Origin: CACIIZ01 sp045565285
GTDB lineage: Bacteria > Pseudomonadota > Alphaproteobacteria > Rhodobacterales > Rhodobacteraceae
Assembly: GCA_045565285.1 (NCBI GenBank)
Contig: JBJLFR010000035.1
Span: 1 to 64,000 of the forward strand
Direction of reading: 5' to 3'
Length of the DNA stretch: 64,000 nt
Shown here: piece by piece, positions 35,123 through 44,880 of the stretch
Position numbering within the stretch: position 1 is the first letter of the stretch
Layout of the letters: every line of letters begins with the position of its first letter
The notes under the pieces: generated by a model
The model's database searches: none
What the model was told of the DNA's origin: nothing
What the model saw: only the letters and a program-made list of their open reading frames with translations
Program-made: the position numbers and the translations under genes

Positions 35123-36406
35123 TTATAAGAAAGTATTTATTGTCTTAATTATTTGAGAGGATTGATTGTTAAGAGAATTGACATATTTCAATCCCTTTTG
35201 ACCAATCAAATTGGCATTATCATTATTACTTAAGATTTTAACACTTTCCACTAATTCTTGAATATTTTTTATATATATAATTGCACCTCTATCATTCAAT
35301 TGATCATAGGCTTTTTGAAAATTATAAATATGAGGACCTGTAATAATAGCACTACCAAACCTACAAGGTTCATAAGGGTTGTGGCCGCCAATCTTGACTA
35401 ATGATCCACCTAAAAAAACAATCTTACTAATATTATACCATAGACCTAACTCACCTAATGTGTCAGCTAGATAAATTGAAGTTTTTTCTGTAATCTTTTG
35501 TTCTTTACTCCGAATTTTGATTATGTGTGCATTTGATTTTATTTTTCTAAATATTTGTTCAACTCTATTAGGGTGTCTTGGAATTAATATAAGTAAAAAA
35601 TTTTTGTCAATATCATGTAGTTTTTTTTGTGCATTTACTATTATTTCCTCTTCTCCTTCATGAGTTGAAGCAGCAATCCATATTTTTTTATTTTTAAAAA
35701 TTTCTTTTAATATATGATATTCATTTAATTCATAACTAAGGGGTTTAGCTTGTTCTTTGGATGAAGCAACACCAAGTAAATTTTTTTCAATAATACCTAA
35801 AGATAATAATCTTTTTGCAGCTAAATGGTCATTCGCATAAATGAAATCAAACTTATCCAAAATTTGCTTTGATGTAATTTTTATTTTTAACCAATTTTCA
35901 AAAGTTTTTTTTTCAATACGAGCATTAATTAGACCCAGTGGAATATGGCGTTTTTTTATTTCAAAGATAACTCTTGGCCAGAATTCACTTTCTACAAAAA
36001 TTATTAAATTGGGTTTCCAATGATCTAAAAAATTTTTTGTTGCAGAAAAAGTATCGATAGGAGAAAATTGATGAATACAATTTCTTGGCATCATTTTCTT
36101 TAAAATTAAAGAAGAAGAAATGGTGGTTGTAGTAATTAAAAATTTAAGTTTTTTATTATTTTTCCCCAAATTTTCAATTAAATTTAAAATACTTAATGAT
36201 TCACCTACACTAGCAGCATTAAACCATATTAAAGAACCCAAAGGTCTACTTAAATTAGAGATCCCTTTTCTTTCCAAAATTCTTTTCTTATCTTCCTTAC
36301 CTTTAATTAATCTATATTTAAGAAAAATAAATAAGAGAAATTCAAAATACCTTGTTGCAAAAAAATATATTTTTAAAATAATAGAATGTTTAACTATTCT
36401 AATCAT
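35123..36406 (-). CDS. waaA: 3-deoxy-D-manno-octulosonic acid (Kdo) transferase
   Basis: A 427-residue inner-membrane-associated GT-B enzyme that adds Kdo to lipid A precursor. RKGISNLSRPLGSLIWFNAASVGES is the acceptor loop with the expected Glu, followed by FVESEFWPRVIFEIKKRHIPLGLINARI, and in the donor half IWIAASTHEGEEE, LILIPRHPNR, LGELGLWYNIS and VFLGGSLVKIGGHNPYEP. An N-terminal hydrophobic segment is present. It lies four bases downstream of pgi, in an eda-pgi-waaA operon. Its presence means the cell makes Kdo-containing lipopolysaccharide. Confidence 0.93.
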   Translation of the reverse strand: MIRIVKHSIILKIYFFATRYFEFLLFIFLKYRLIKGKEDKKRILERKGISNLSRPLGSLIWFNAASVGESLSILNLIENLGKNNKKLKFLITTTTISSSLILKKMMPRNCIHQFSPIDTFSATKNFLDHWKPNLIIFVESEFWPRVIFEIKKRHIPLGLINARIEKKTFENWLKIKITSKQILDKFDFIYANDHLAAKRLLSLGIIEKNLLGVASSKEQAKPLSYELNEYHILKEIFKNKKIWIAASTHEGEEEIIVNAQKKLHDIDKNFLLILIPRHPNRVEQIFRKIKSNAHIIKIRSKEQKITEKTSIYLADTLGELGLWYNISKIVFLGGSLVKIGGHNPYEPCRFGSAIITGPHIYNFQKAYDQLNDRGAIIYIKNIQELVESVKILSNNDNANLIGQKGLKYVNSLNNQSSQIIKTINTFL

Positions 36407-36410
36407 TGAT

Positions 36411-38003
36411 TCAAAAGTTTTTAAGTTTTTTTATTTCATTTAATAAATTCAATGTAGAATTACTGAAATCTTCATTTTGATTTATTTGGTTAAGATTTTC
36501 AGTTAATTTTTTAGCAATTTTTTTACCTATTTCTACACCCCATTGGTCAAAAGAATTTATATTCCATAATATACCTTCTGAAAACGTTCGGTGCTCAAAA
36601 AGTGCTAGTAATTTTCCTAAGATTCTTGGAGTTAATTGTTTATATATCAAAACTGTAGAAGGTCTATTTCCAACACAATAATGATGTTGATTACCTTTTT
36701 CTTCAAACCTACTTTCATTTTTGATACCTAGCATAAGAGCTTCAGATTGTGCTAAACAATTTACTATCAATTGCAAGTGATGCTTTTCATAATATCCATC
36801 GTCTATACAATTAGCACCCAATAAAAATTCACATGGAATTATCTGATTACTTTGATGCAAAAATTGAAAAAATGCATGTTGGCTATTTGTACCAACTTGA
36901 CCCCATATTACTGGAGTTGTTGGATAATCTATTCTATCACCATTTAGATTCACTGATTTACCATTACTTTCCATATCAAGTTGTTGCAAATAGGTAGGTA
37001 GGTATTCAAGTTTAGTTTCATAAGGTAAAATAGCTCTAGAAGTATATTGACAAATTGTGGAATGCCAAAAACCAATCAGTGCTAAAGTTATTGGAAGGTT
37101 TTTGGAGACTTCTTCGTTTTTAAAATGATAGTCTATTTGAGCAGCACCTTCTAAAAATTGAGTGAATAGATCAACACCTATTGCTAACATAATTGGTAAC
37201 CCAATAGGCCCCCAAACAGAAAATCTTCCTCCTACCCATTCATCAAATTCAAAAACATTTTCCTCAAATATTCCAAGATCTAATGCTTTTTCCTTAGACG
37301 AACACACTGCAATAAAGTTCTGCATACCTTCAGAGCCAAGTTTTGAACAAACCCATTTAATAGCTGCCTTTGCATTAGAAATAGTTTCAATTGTAGTGAA
37401 CGACTTAGATGATAATATAAAAAGAGTTTTATTGGGATCTAAATTTTTTATAATTTTAATTATATCTGATGAATCAATATTTGAAACAAAGTGAATTTTT
37501 GGTCCATCATGATATTCAGATAATGCACTAGTAACTAATTTAGGGCCCAGTTCAGAACCTCCTATCCCGATGTTAACAACATCTGTAAACTGATCTCCAG
37601 AGCACGATTTTTTTTTGCCATTTCTAATTTGATTGCAAAACGTAGAAATAAATTTAAATCTTCTTTGCAATTTTTTATTTATTACACTAATACTATTTAA
37701 ATTATTATTTTTAAAATTTCTAAGTGCAGTATGTAAAACTGATCTATTTTCAGTAATATTGATTTTATCCCCTTTGAACATAGCATCAACTTTTTTCATA
37801 ATTTCTGAAGTTTCAGCAAATTTTATAAGGTTTGTAAGTGTGGAGGAATCTATATTGGTTTTGGAATAATCAAAATAAAAATCCTCTATTTTTATACTGC
37901 ATTTTATAAATCTGTTGTTATCTGCTTTAAAGAGATTTTCAATTCTTCTTTTTTTAAATTCTTCCTGGTTTTTTTTTAATAAGTCCCAATAAATATTCTG
38001 CAT
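36411..38003 (-). CDS. pgi: Glucose-6-phosphate isomerase
   Basis: A 530-residue enzyme that interconverts glucose-6-phosphate and fructose-6-phosphate. Family blocks visible are VVNIGIGGSELGPKLV, SKSFTTIET, DEWVGGRFSVWGPIGLPI, LPTYLQQLDMESNGK, VIWGQVGTNSQHAFFQ and the C-terminal SFDQWGVEIGKKIA with the catalytic Lys. Length is slightly below the common 550. Only seven bases separate it from eda and four from waaA, so the three are co-transcribed. Confidence 0.95.
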   Translation of the reverse strand: MQNIYWDLLKKNQEEFKKRRIENLFKADNNRFIKCSIKIEDFYFDYSKTNIDSSTLTNLIKFAETSEIMKKVDAMFKGDKINITENRSVLHTALRNFKNNNLNSISVINKKLQRRFKFISTFCNQIRNGKKKSCSGDQFTDVVNIGIGGSELGPKLVTSALSEYHDGPKIHFVSNIDSSDIIKIIKNLDPNKTLFILSSKSFTTIETISNAKAAIKWVCSKLGSEGMQNFIAVCSSKEKALDLGIFEENVFEFDEWVGGRFSVWGPIGLPIMLAIGVDLFTQFLEGAAQIDYHFKNEEVSKNLPITLALIGFWHSTICQYTSRAILPYETKLEYLPTYLQQLDMESNGKSVNLNGDRIDYPTTPVIWGQVGTNSQHAFFQFLHQSNQIIPCEFLLGANCIDDGYYEKHHLQLIVNCLAQSEALMLGIKNESRFEEKGNQHHYCVGNRPSTVLIYKQLTPRILGKLLALFEHRTFSEGILWNINSFDQWGVEIGKKIAKKLTENLNQINQNEDFSNSTLNLLNEIKKLKNF

Positions 38004-38010
38004 TATTATT

Positions 38011-38646
38011 TCATACTACTTCTTTTAAAATTTCATTTATTTTTTTCCAATCTTTTTCATCTATGAGGTTCTTTGGAACCATCCAACTACCAGCAACTCC
38101 AAAGACATTTGACAAGCTCAAATAATTTTTAGCGTTAATTTGGTTAATTCCTCCTGTTGGAAAAAAATAACAATCAGGAAAAGGGCCTTGTAATGCTTTT
38201 AACATTTTTATGCCACCTAATACTTCTGCAGGAAAAAATTTTAATAGTTCATACCCTCGACTATATGAAACCATTATTTCAGAGGGGCTAGATACTCCTG
38301 GAATTAGAGGAAAATTGTATTTTTCACATCCTTGAAAGAGTTGTTCACTTATTCCGGGTGATATTCCAAATTTTGCTCCTACATCAATAGCAGACTGAAC
38401 ATTTTTATCTGTCATCAAAGTACCAACACCAACTATAAAATTTTTATTCTTTGCCATAACATTAATGGCTTCTAATGCAACCTTTGTTCGCAGGGTAACT
38501 TCAAATACTTTTATCTCATTTTCAAGAAAAATATCCATTAAATAATTACAGGAATCTAATTCTTCTATAGTAAGAATAGGTAAAATTTTTTGCGATAAAA
38601 AATATTCTTGAAATACTTTGTTTATCTTTAATACATTTTCCCGCAA
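38011..38646 (-). CDS. eda: 2-dehydro-3-deoxy-6-phosphogluconate aldolase
   Basis: A 211-residue class I aldolase that splits KDPG into pyruvate and glyceraldehyde-3-phosphate in the Entner-Doudoroff pathway. It has ILPILTIEELD, FEVTLRT with the catalytic Glu, VGVGTLMT, LIPGVSSPSEIM, the Schiff-base Lys in LKFFPAEVLGG and FFPTGGINQINAKNYL with GVAGSWMVP. The start is TTG 38646 with AAGGTG about ten bases upstream; no ATG is available near. It leads the eda-pgi-waaA operon. No edd or zwf lies in the window. Confidence 0.93.
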   Translation of the reverse strand: MRENVLKINKVFQEYFLSQKILPILTIEELDSCNYLMDIFLENEIKVFEVTLRTKVALEAINVMAKNKNFIVGVGTLMTDKNVQSAIDVGAKFGISPGISEQLFQGCEKYNFPLIPGVSSPSEIMVSYSRGYELLKFFPAEVLGGIKMLKALQGPFPDCYFFPTGGINQINAKNYLSLSNVFGVAGSWMVPKNLIDEKDWKKINEILKEVV

Positions 38647-38718
38647 AATTACACCTTATAATTTGATTTATAAATAATAAAAATTATTCCATTACTCATT
38701 TTTAAAACTATTTTTCTT

Positions 38719-39132
38719 CTATAACAAATCTCTCAAAAATGGAATTAAAGGTTTATCTGCATCTGGCATAGGAAATTTATTTAATTCTCCAGGATAAACC
38801 CATTTAATCTCTTGTCCTTCATTTGCTATAATAATTCCATCCCATTTTCTACAAACAAATAGCAAAAGTAAAAGGTTAAACTCAGTGTAGTTATGTGTAG
38901 AAAAAGTTAGTGGGGCAAGACAACTTTTCCAAGTTTTGATATTTAATTCCTCACTAAGTTCTCTTATTAAAGCATCTTCAGCCTTTTCTTTATCTTCTAA
39001 TTTTCCTCCTGGGAATTCCCACAGTCCTCCCAAATATTTATTTTTTGGTCTCTTTGCGATTAGTATCCTTCCATCAACATCTATAAGAGCAGCAGCAGCT
39101 ACAATTTGAATTTTACGATCTATAATCTGCAT
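38719..39132 (-). CDS. mutT: 8-oxo-dGTP diphosphatase (MutT-type Nudix)
   Basis: A 137-residue Nudix hydrolase that removes oxidised guanine nucleotides from the pool. AAALIDVDGRILIAKRP is followed by GGLWEFPGGKLEDKEKAEDA and LIRELSEEL, a full Nudix box, and WVYPGELNKFPMPDADKPLI at the end. It overlaps the argJ 3' end by 20 bases, the usual alphaproteobacterial pairing. The MutT assignment rests on GGLWEFPGGK and this context. Confidence 0.88.
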   Translation of the reverse strand: MQIIDRKIQIVAAAALIDVDGRILIAKRPKNKYLGGLWEFPGGKLEDKEKAEDALIRELSEELNIKTWKSCLAPLTFSTHNYTEFNLLLLLFVCRKWDGIIIANEGQEIKWVYPGELNKFPMPDADKPLIPFLRDLL

Positions 39133-40345
39133 TTATTTCTATATACTCTTTTGTAAAATCACATCCCCAAACTTTTGCTTTTCCTTTTCCTATTCCTAAA
39201 TCTACCCTTACCAACAAATTAGAATTTTTCATATAATCTTTGGCCTTTTTTTCATTATATTTTTTATATACCTTTCCATTAATTGTTATCAAATATTCTC
39301 CAAAATATATCTTAATTTTTTCTTGGATAATATTTTCACCAGATTTTCCTATTGCCATTATAATTCTTCCCCAATTAGGATCCTCACCTGCTATTGCCGT
39401 TTTTACCAAAGGCGAATTGGCAACTGAAAGTGCAATAATTTTTGCACTTTTGTCATTTAAAGCATTCATAATTTGATATTCAACTAATTTTTTTGTACCC
39501 TCACCATCTTTTACAATATCTAGTGCTAATTCTTTCATTATTAGTTCTAAAACTTTTGAAAATTTTTTTATTCTTTTATCAGAAAATTTTTCAATTGGAT
39601 TCATATTAACATTGGCAGTAGACGAAACTAAGACCATATCGGATGTTGATGTATCACTGTCAACAGTAATAGAATTAAAGGTTTTATTAGATAGATCAGA
39701 AGTGAGTTGTTGTAAAATTTCATAAGAAATTTTTATGTCAGTAATTATAAATGAAAGCATGGTAGCCATATTAGGTGCTATCATACCAGAGCCCTTAGCT
39801 ATACCCGCAATAGAAATTATATTATTATCTATTTTAAACTTTCTAAATCTTAATTTTGGATAGGTATCCGTAGTCATGATAGCCTTAGCACAATCAAATA
39901 ACTGATTTTCAGAAAGATTTTGTATTAATTCAGGTATTTTTTCTGTTATTTTTTTATATGGAAGAAGTTCGCCAATTACACCAGTCGAAGCCATTAAAAT
40001 CCTTTTTTTATTTATTTTAAGATTTTTAGATATTTTTGAAACTATTTTTTCAATAGCTTGTGTACCCTCTTTCCCTGTAAATGCATTTGCATTTCCCGAA
40101 TTTACTATTATTGCAATAGGTTCATTTCTGTTTTTAAAAGCACTTTTTACAATTCTTTTTGACCAGATAACAGACGGAGATTTAGTACGAGAGTTAGTAA
40201 AAACACCTGTAACAATACTTCCAATTTCAAGGAATATAAGTATTAAGTCTAATCTATCTTTATATTTTATATTAGCACATAGAGATGAAAATTTTGCTCC
40301 TTTTATTTTATTTTTTTCATTACTGGAAAAGTCTATTTTATTCAT
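39113..40345 (-). CDS. argJ: Bifunctional glutamate N-acetyltransferase / ornithine acetyltransferase
   Basis: A 410-residue arginine biosynthesis enzyme that recycles the acetyl group from N-acetylornithine to glutamate. It is made as a precursor cut before a Thr: the site is visible in KGSGMIAPNMATMLSFIITD, with Thr after MA as nucleophile. SGNANAFTG and ASTGVIGELLPYKKI supply the oxyanion region. It is divergent from secA across 174 bp and overlaps mutT. The PrsA-type isomerase gene often present between argJ and secA is absent. Confidence 0.94.
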   Translation of the reverse strand: MNKIDFSSNEKNKIKGAKFSSLCANIKYKDRLDLILIFLEIGSIVTGVFTNSRTKSPSVIWSKRIVKSAFKNRNEPIAIIVNSGNANAFTGKEGTQAIEKIVSKISKNLKINKKRILMASTGVIGELLPYKKITEKIPELIQNLSENQLFDCAKAIMTTDTYPKLRFRKFKIDNNIISIAGIAKGSGMIAPNMATMLSFIITDIKISYEILQQLTSDLSNKTFNSITVDSDTSTSDMVLVSSTANVNMNPIEKFSDKRIKKFSKVLELIMKELALDIVKDGEGTKKLVEYQIMNALNDKSAKIIALSVANSPLVKTAIAGEDPNWGRIIMAIGKSGENIIQEKIKIYFGEYLITINGKVYKKYNEKKAKDYMKNSNLLVRVDLGIGKGKAKVWGCDFTKEYIEINADYRS

Positions 40346-40519
40346 TTTTAAAATTAACTTTTTTAATTATAGTTCAATAAGATTCAATAATAGTATTTGA
40401 TTTTTTACTGCTTTACCTTGATATAAGTATCTATTAAAACAATTTTTAATCTATATAATATGTTTCTATCATTAATTAGAAATAAACAAAAATAAAATAT
40501 AAAGGCTTTTGAAAATAAA

Positions 40520-43183
40520 ATGTTTGGTTTTGGGAAAATAGCATCAAAAATCTTTGGTTCCTCAAATGAAAGAGCAATCAAATCTATATTACCAATAGTG
40601 AATAAAATTAATGATTTCGAAAATCAAATAAAAGAACTTTCTGATCAACAAATAAAAGATAAAACCATTGAATTTAAAAATCGTATAAAAAATGGTGAAA
40701 CATTAGATCAATTACTTCCTGAAGCTTTTGCGGTAGTAAGGGAGGCATCTGTAAGAACTATTGGACAACGACCTTTTGATGTGCAGCTGATAGGTGGAAT
40801 ATTTCTTCATCAAGGTAATATTGCTGAAATGAAAACAGGCGAAGGAAAAACACTAACTGCAGTTATGCCAGTATATTTGAATTCTTTACTTGGACGAGGT
40901 GTGCATATAGTCACTGTAAACGATTATCTAGCAAAAAGAGATGCTTCGTGGATGGGAGAAATCTATAATTTTTTGAATCTAACGGTATCAGCTATTTATC
41001 CAGATATGGATGATAATTTAAAAAAAGAAGCTTATTTGTCTGATGTAACTTATGCTACAAACAATGAGCTTGGATTTGATTATCTTAGAGATAATATGAA
41101 GTCTAATTTAGAAGATGTGTTTCAAAGAAACCCATACTTCGCAATTGTTGATGAGGTTGACAGCATATTAATTGACGAAGCTAGAACACCCTTAATTATC
41201 TCTGGTCCTACTGAAGACAGATCCGATCTTTATAATAATATTGATAAATTAATACCAAATTTAAATCAAAAACATTTTGAATTGGAAGAAAAAACTAGGA
41301 CTGTAAATTTAACTGATCCAGGTATAGAATATTTAGAAATTACACTTAGAAACAATAATCTAATGAGTAATAATCAATCACTTTATGATCCAGAAAGCAC
41401 CAGTTTAGTTCATCATATAAATCAAGCACTCTTGGCTCATAAAATGTTTAATAAAAATAAAGATTATATAGTAAGAAATAATGAAATTGTATTAATAGAT
41501 GAATTTAGTGGAAGAATGATGAGTGGAAGAAGGCTTTCTAATGGATTACACCAAGCAATTGAAGCCAAAGAAAATGTATCTATTCAATCAGAAAATGTGA
41601 CTTTTGCATCTGTAACTTTTCAAAATTATTTTCGACTTTATGAAAAATTAGCTGGGATGACAGGAACAGCACTAACTGAGGCAGAAGAGTTTTCAGAAAT
41701 CTATAATCTTGGTGTAATTGAAATTCCTACAAACAAAGATGTTATTAGAATTGATGACGATGATCAAGTTTTCAGAACTTCTAAGGAGAAATATTTAGCT
41801 GTAATTAAAGAAATAAAAAAAGCTAATAAAAAGAGTCAACCTGTTCTTGTTGGTACAACATCTATAGAAAAATCAGAATTACTTTCAAACATGCTTAAAA
41901 AAGAAACTATAAAACACCAAGTTTTGAATGCTAGATACCACGAAAAAGAAGCTTTTATTATTGCCAATGCTGGTATGCCAGCAGCTGTAACTATTGCTAC
42001 CAATATGGCTGGTAGAGGAACAGATATTCAGCTTGGTGGGAATGTAGATATGATTCTAAGTCAAAGGAAAGAGAATTCAAAAGATGATGTAGTCATGCTG
42101 AAGAAAAAAATTACTGAAGAAGTAGAAAAATCAAAGCAAATTGTCAAAAAGGCTGGTGGCCTTTTTGTACTTGCAACTGAAAGACACGAAAGTCGTAGAA
42201 TAGATAATCAACTTAGAGGTAGGTCTGGTAGACAGGGTGATTCTGGGAGAACCTCTTTTTATTTAAGTTTAGAAGATGATTTAATGAGGATTTTTGGATC
42301 TGACAAATTAGACACCATGCTTAAAAGATTAGGAATGAAAGAAGGAGAAAGTATAGCACACCCCTGGGTGAATAAAGCCTTAGAAAGAGCTCAAAGTAAA
42401 GTGGAAGCTAGAAATTTTGATATAAGGAAAAATCTTATCAAGTATGACGACGTTATGAATTTACAAAGAAAATCTATTTTTGGTCAGAGAAGAGAAATAA
42501 TGGAATCAGAAATGGTTACTGAAACAATTACTGATATGAGAGAAAAAGTTATAGATAATATTGTTTGGGATAATATTTCAGAAGACAGTGATCCCATACA
42601 ATGGGATATTGATTTGCTAAAAAATCAAATTAAAGAAAAATTAGCTGTTAATCTTCCGTTAGATAGTTGGATTGAAGAGGAAAATTTTTCTGGTGATGAA
42701 TTTCAAAATCGTATCAACGTTGCCGCATCAAAAATTTTAACTGAAAAAAAACAAAAATATGGAACTAACTTAATACAAAATATAGAAAAACAAGTGCTTT
42801 TACAAACAATAGATAAATCATGGAGGGAACATCTATTAAAGCTCGAGCATTTAAGATCTGTTATTGGTTTTAGAGGATATGCACAAAGAGATCCTTTGAA
42901 TGAATATAAATCAGAAGCATATGATTTATTTGAAGTATTACTCCAAACAATAGGAGAAGAGGTTACAAAATTTATGGCTTTTTTTCAATTAGTTGATTCT
43001 AGCAAACTTGAAAGTGAAGATACTAAAACCATAAATACTCATTTGAGATATAATGATTTTGAGGAAAATAGCAAAGAAGCTCCTCAAAATACAACACCTG
43101 CGAATTGGGGAAAAGTTGGAAGAAATTCCCAATGCCCTTGTGGTTCAGGAAAAAAATATAAAAATTGTCACGGAAAAAACTAA
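40520..43183 (+). CDS. secA: Preprotein translocase ATPase SecA
   Basis: An 887-residue motor that drives proteins through SecYEG. NBD1 has the Walker A AEMKTGEGKTL and VDEVDSILIDEARTP. The preprotein cross-linking domain follows, then NBD2 with TNMAGRGTDIQLGGN and RQGDSGRTSFYLSLEDDLM. The helical scaffold has ERAQSKVEARNFDIRKNLIKYDDVMN and DKSWREHLLKLEHLR. The C-terminus NSQCPCGSGKKYKNCHG is the zinc site that binds SecB and lipids. AAAGG precedes the ATG. It converges with map over 24 bp, with no terminator hairpin visible. Confidence 0.96.
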   Translation: MFGFGKIASKIFGSSNERAIKSILPIVNKINDFENQIKELSDQQIKDKTIEFKNRIKNGETLDQLLPEAFAVVREASVRTIGQRPFDVQLIGGIFLHQGNIAEMKTGEGKTLTAVMPVYLNSLLGRGVHIVTVNDYLAKRDASWMGEIYNFLNLTVSAIYPDMDDNLKKEAYLSDVTYATNNELGFDYLRDNMKSNLEDVFQRNPYFAIVDEVDSILIDEARTPLIISGPTEDRSDLYNNIDKLIPNLNQKHFELEEKTRTVNLTDPGIEYLEITLRNNNLMSNNQSLYDPESTSLVHHINQALLAHKMFNKNKDYIVRNNEIVLIDEFSGRMMSGRRLSNGLHQAIEAKENVSIQSENVTFASVTFQNYFRLYEKLAGMTGTALTEAEEFSEIYNLGVIEIPTNKDVIRIDDDDQVFRTSKEKYLAVIKEIKKANKKSQPVLVGTTSIEKSELLSNMLKKETIKHQVLNARYHEKEAFIIANAGMPAAVTIATNMAGRGTDIQLGGNVDMILSQRKENSKDDVVMLKKKITEEVEKSKQIVKKAGGLFVLATERHESRRIDNQLRGRSGRQGDSGRTSFYLSLEDDLMRIFGSDKLDTMLKRLGMKEGESIAHPWVNKALERAQSKVEARNFDIRKNLIKYDDVMNLQRKSIFGQRREIMESEMVTETITDMREKVIDNIVWDNISEDSDPIQWDIDLLKNQIKEKLAVNLPLDSWIEEENFSGDEFQNRINVAASKILTEKKQKYGTNLIQNIEKQVLLQTIDKSWREHLLKLEHLRSVIGFRGYAQRDPLNEYKSEAYDLFEVLLQTIGEEVTKFMAFFQLVDSSKLESEDTKTINTHLRYNDFEENSKEAPQNTTPANWGKVGRNSQCPCGSGKKYKNCHGKN

Positions 43184-43207
43184 AATTTTGTGTATAAATA
43201 TTTTTTA

Positions 43208-44029
43208 CTAAAACGGAAAAAATTTATCTTTTGGAGACAGTGTAAGAACTTCTACCCCATGATTTGTAACTGCAACTGTGTGCTCGAATTGGGCTGAAAG
43301 TGATTTATCTCTTGTTACAGCTGTCCAATTATCGGACAAGATTTTTGTATCAGGTTTTCCCAAATTTACCATAGGCTCAATAGTAAAAAACATGCCAGGC
43401 TCCAGAGTTGCACCAGTGTTTTTTTCACCAAAATGTAAAACATTTGGTGCCGAGTGGAAACTTTTTCCAACCCCATGACCACAAAAATCTCTTACTACAG
43501 ACATTTTTTTACTCTCTACATATTTTTGTATAGCCTGTCCAATGTCTCCAAAAGTATTCCCTGGTTTAACTACCTCAATTCCTTTTAATAATGAATTGTA
43601 TGTTACTTCGATTAAACGGCTAGCTTTCTTGCTAGTAGTTCCAGCAATATACATTCTACTGCTATCTCCAAACCACCCATTAAGTATGCATGTAACGTCA
43701 ATATTCAAAATATCACTTTCTTTTAGAATTTTAGAACCTGGTATCCCATGACATACAACATGGTTTATTGAAATACAGCATGATTTAGGAAAACCTCTAT
43801 AACCAAGAGTAGCTGGCTTAGCACCATTATCAATCATAAATTCATGACATAAAATATTAATTTTTTCTGTTGATACTCCTGGTTCAACATACTCCCCAAT
43901 CATATCAAGAGTTTCAGCAGCTAATTTACAAGAAAGCTTCATTTCTACAAGTTCAGAATCGGTATGGATTATTATACCATCCTTATTTAAGCGGTTACTA
44001 TCCAATAGAATTTCCTTAATTAAATTCAA
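43208..44029 (-). CDS. map: Methionine aminopeptidase type I
   Basis: A 273-residue dinuclear metalloprotease that removes the initiator Met. The five metal ligands are in place: Asp in NIDVTCILNGWFGDSSRM (two positions), His in CGHGVGKSFHSAPNV, Glu in FFTIEPMV and Glu in SAQFEHTVAVT. The upstream His of the substrate pocket is in NHVVCHGIPG. About 20 extra N-terminal residues precede the core. It lies downstream of sfsA on the same strand after 76 bp. Confidence 0.95.
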   Translation of the reverse strand: MNLIKEILLDSNRLNKDGIIIHTDSELVEMKLSCKLAAETLDMIGEYVEPGVSTEKINILCHEFMIDNGAKPATLGYRGFPKSCCISINHVVCHGIPGSKILKESDILNIDVTCILNGWFGDSSRMYIAGTTSKKASRLIEVTYNSLLKGIEVVKPGNTFGDIGQAIQKYVESKKMSVVRDFCGHGVGKSFHSAPNVLHFGEKNTGATLEPGMFFTIEPMVNLGKPDTKILSDNWTAVTRDKSLSAQFEHTVAVTNHGVEVLTLSPKDKFFPF

Positions 44030-44105
44030 AATATAATCCTGCTATATAAATTTTTTAAAAACCTATCAAGTCCTATAAATCAATAACGACAAATAATTTA
44101 AACAT

Positions 44106-44810
44106 TTATAGTACTGATAACCTTTTTTGACTTAATTCTATTCCATCCTTAGAAACAAGACTTTGTAGAACTAATATTTCTACTCCCGATTTTTTTGCAA
44201 TTTGAAAAGATTTAAAATATTCTTTATCAATATCTTTCGCTATCTTAAAACAATTAGTATCACTCCTTTGTATTAAATAAATTTGAATTGCTCTAAAACC
44301 ATCATTTTTTAAATTTTTTAACAGGGTTAAATGTTTAGATCCTCTTAAAGTAACGGTATCTGGAAATTCAGATATTTTAGGGAACCTAGAAAGTGTTGAA
44401 GATTTAACTTCAATAAAGCATGAGTTTTCATCATTTGATTTCAACAAAAAGTCTAGCCTACTTCCATCATTTATCTTAGGCTCAGAGATGATTTCCTCAT
44501 ATTGTTTAAATCCATGTATTTTTTTTTTTAACAAATGTTCATGTATAACTTTATTTGCCATCTGCGTATCTATACAAATGAGTTTACCTTCATTATTTTC
44601 AACTAAACGCCATATAAAGTTATACTTCGAATTCTTATTATTGGATTTCTCTAGCCAAATTTTTGTATTCTTTTCAGCTAAACCCAGCATAGAACCTGGA
44701 TTTGGACAGTATACAGTTTTTTTTTCACCATTTTTAAAGACAACATCAGCCAAAAAACGCTTGTACCTTTTTAATAATTTGGCTTCAATGAGTGTGGAAG
44801 AAAATTGCAT
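44106..44810 (-). CDS. sfsA: Sugar fermentation stimulation protein SfsA
   Basis: A 234-residue SfsA-family protein with AKLLKRYKRFLADV, the basic OB-like N-terminal part, CPNPGSMLGL, and a nuclease-like core with SRLDFLL, FIEVKSSTL and FPDTVTLRGSKHL. The E. coli protein binds DNA non-specifically and influences maltose metabolism, while the fold suggests a nuclease. The role is not settled. It is divergent from the CinA-like gene over 70 bp and upstream of map, a common alphaproteobacterial arrangement. Confidence 0.9.
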   Translation of the reverse strand: MQFSSTLIEAKLLKRYKRFLADVVFKNGEKKTVYCPNPGSMLGLAEKNTKIWLEKSNNKNSKYNFIWRLVENNEGKLICIDTQMANKVIHEHLLKKKIHGFKQYEEIISEPKINDGSRLDFLLKSNDENSCFIEVKSSTLSRFPKISEFPDTVTLRGSKHLTLLKNLKNDGFRAIQIYLIQRSDTNCFKIAKDIDKEYFKSFQIAKKSGVEILVLQSLVSKDGIELSQKRLSVL

Positions 44811-44880
44811 TTATTCTATGTTTATAATTAAATTTTATAATAACATTGAAAAATTAAAAATATAGGCATAATTAAATTAG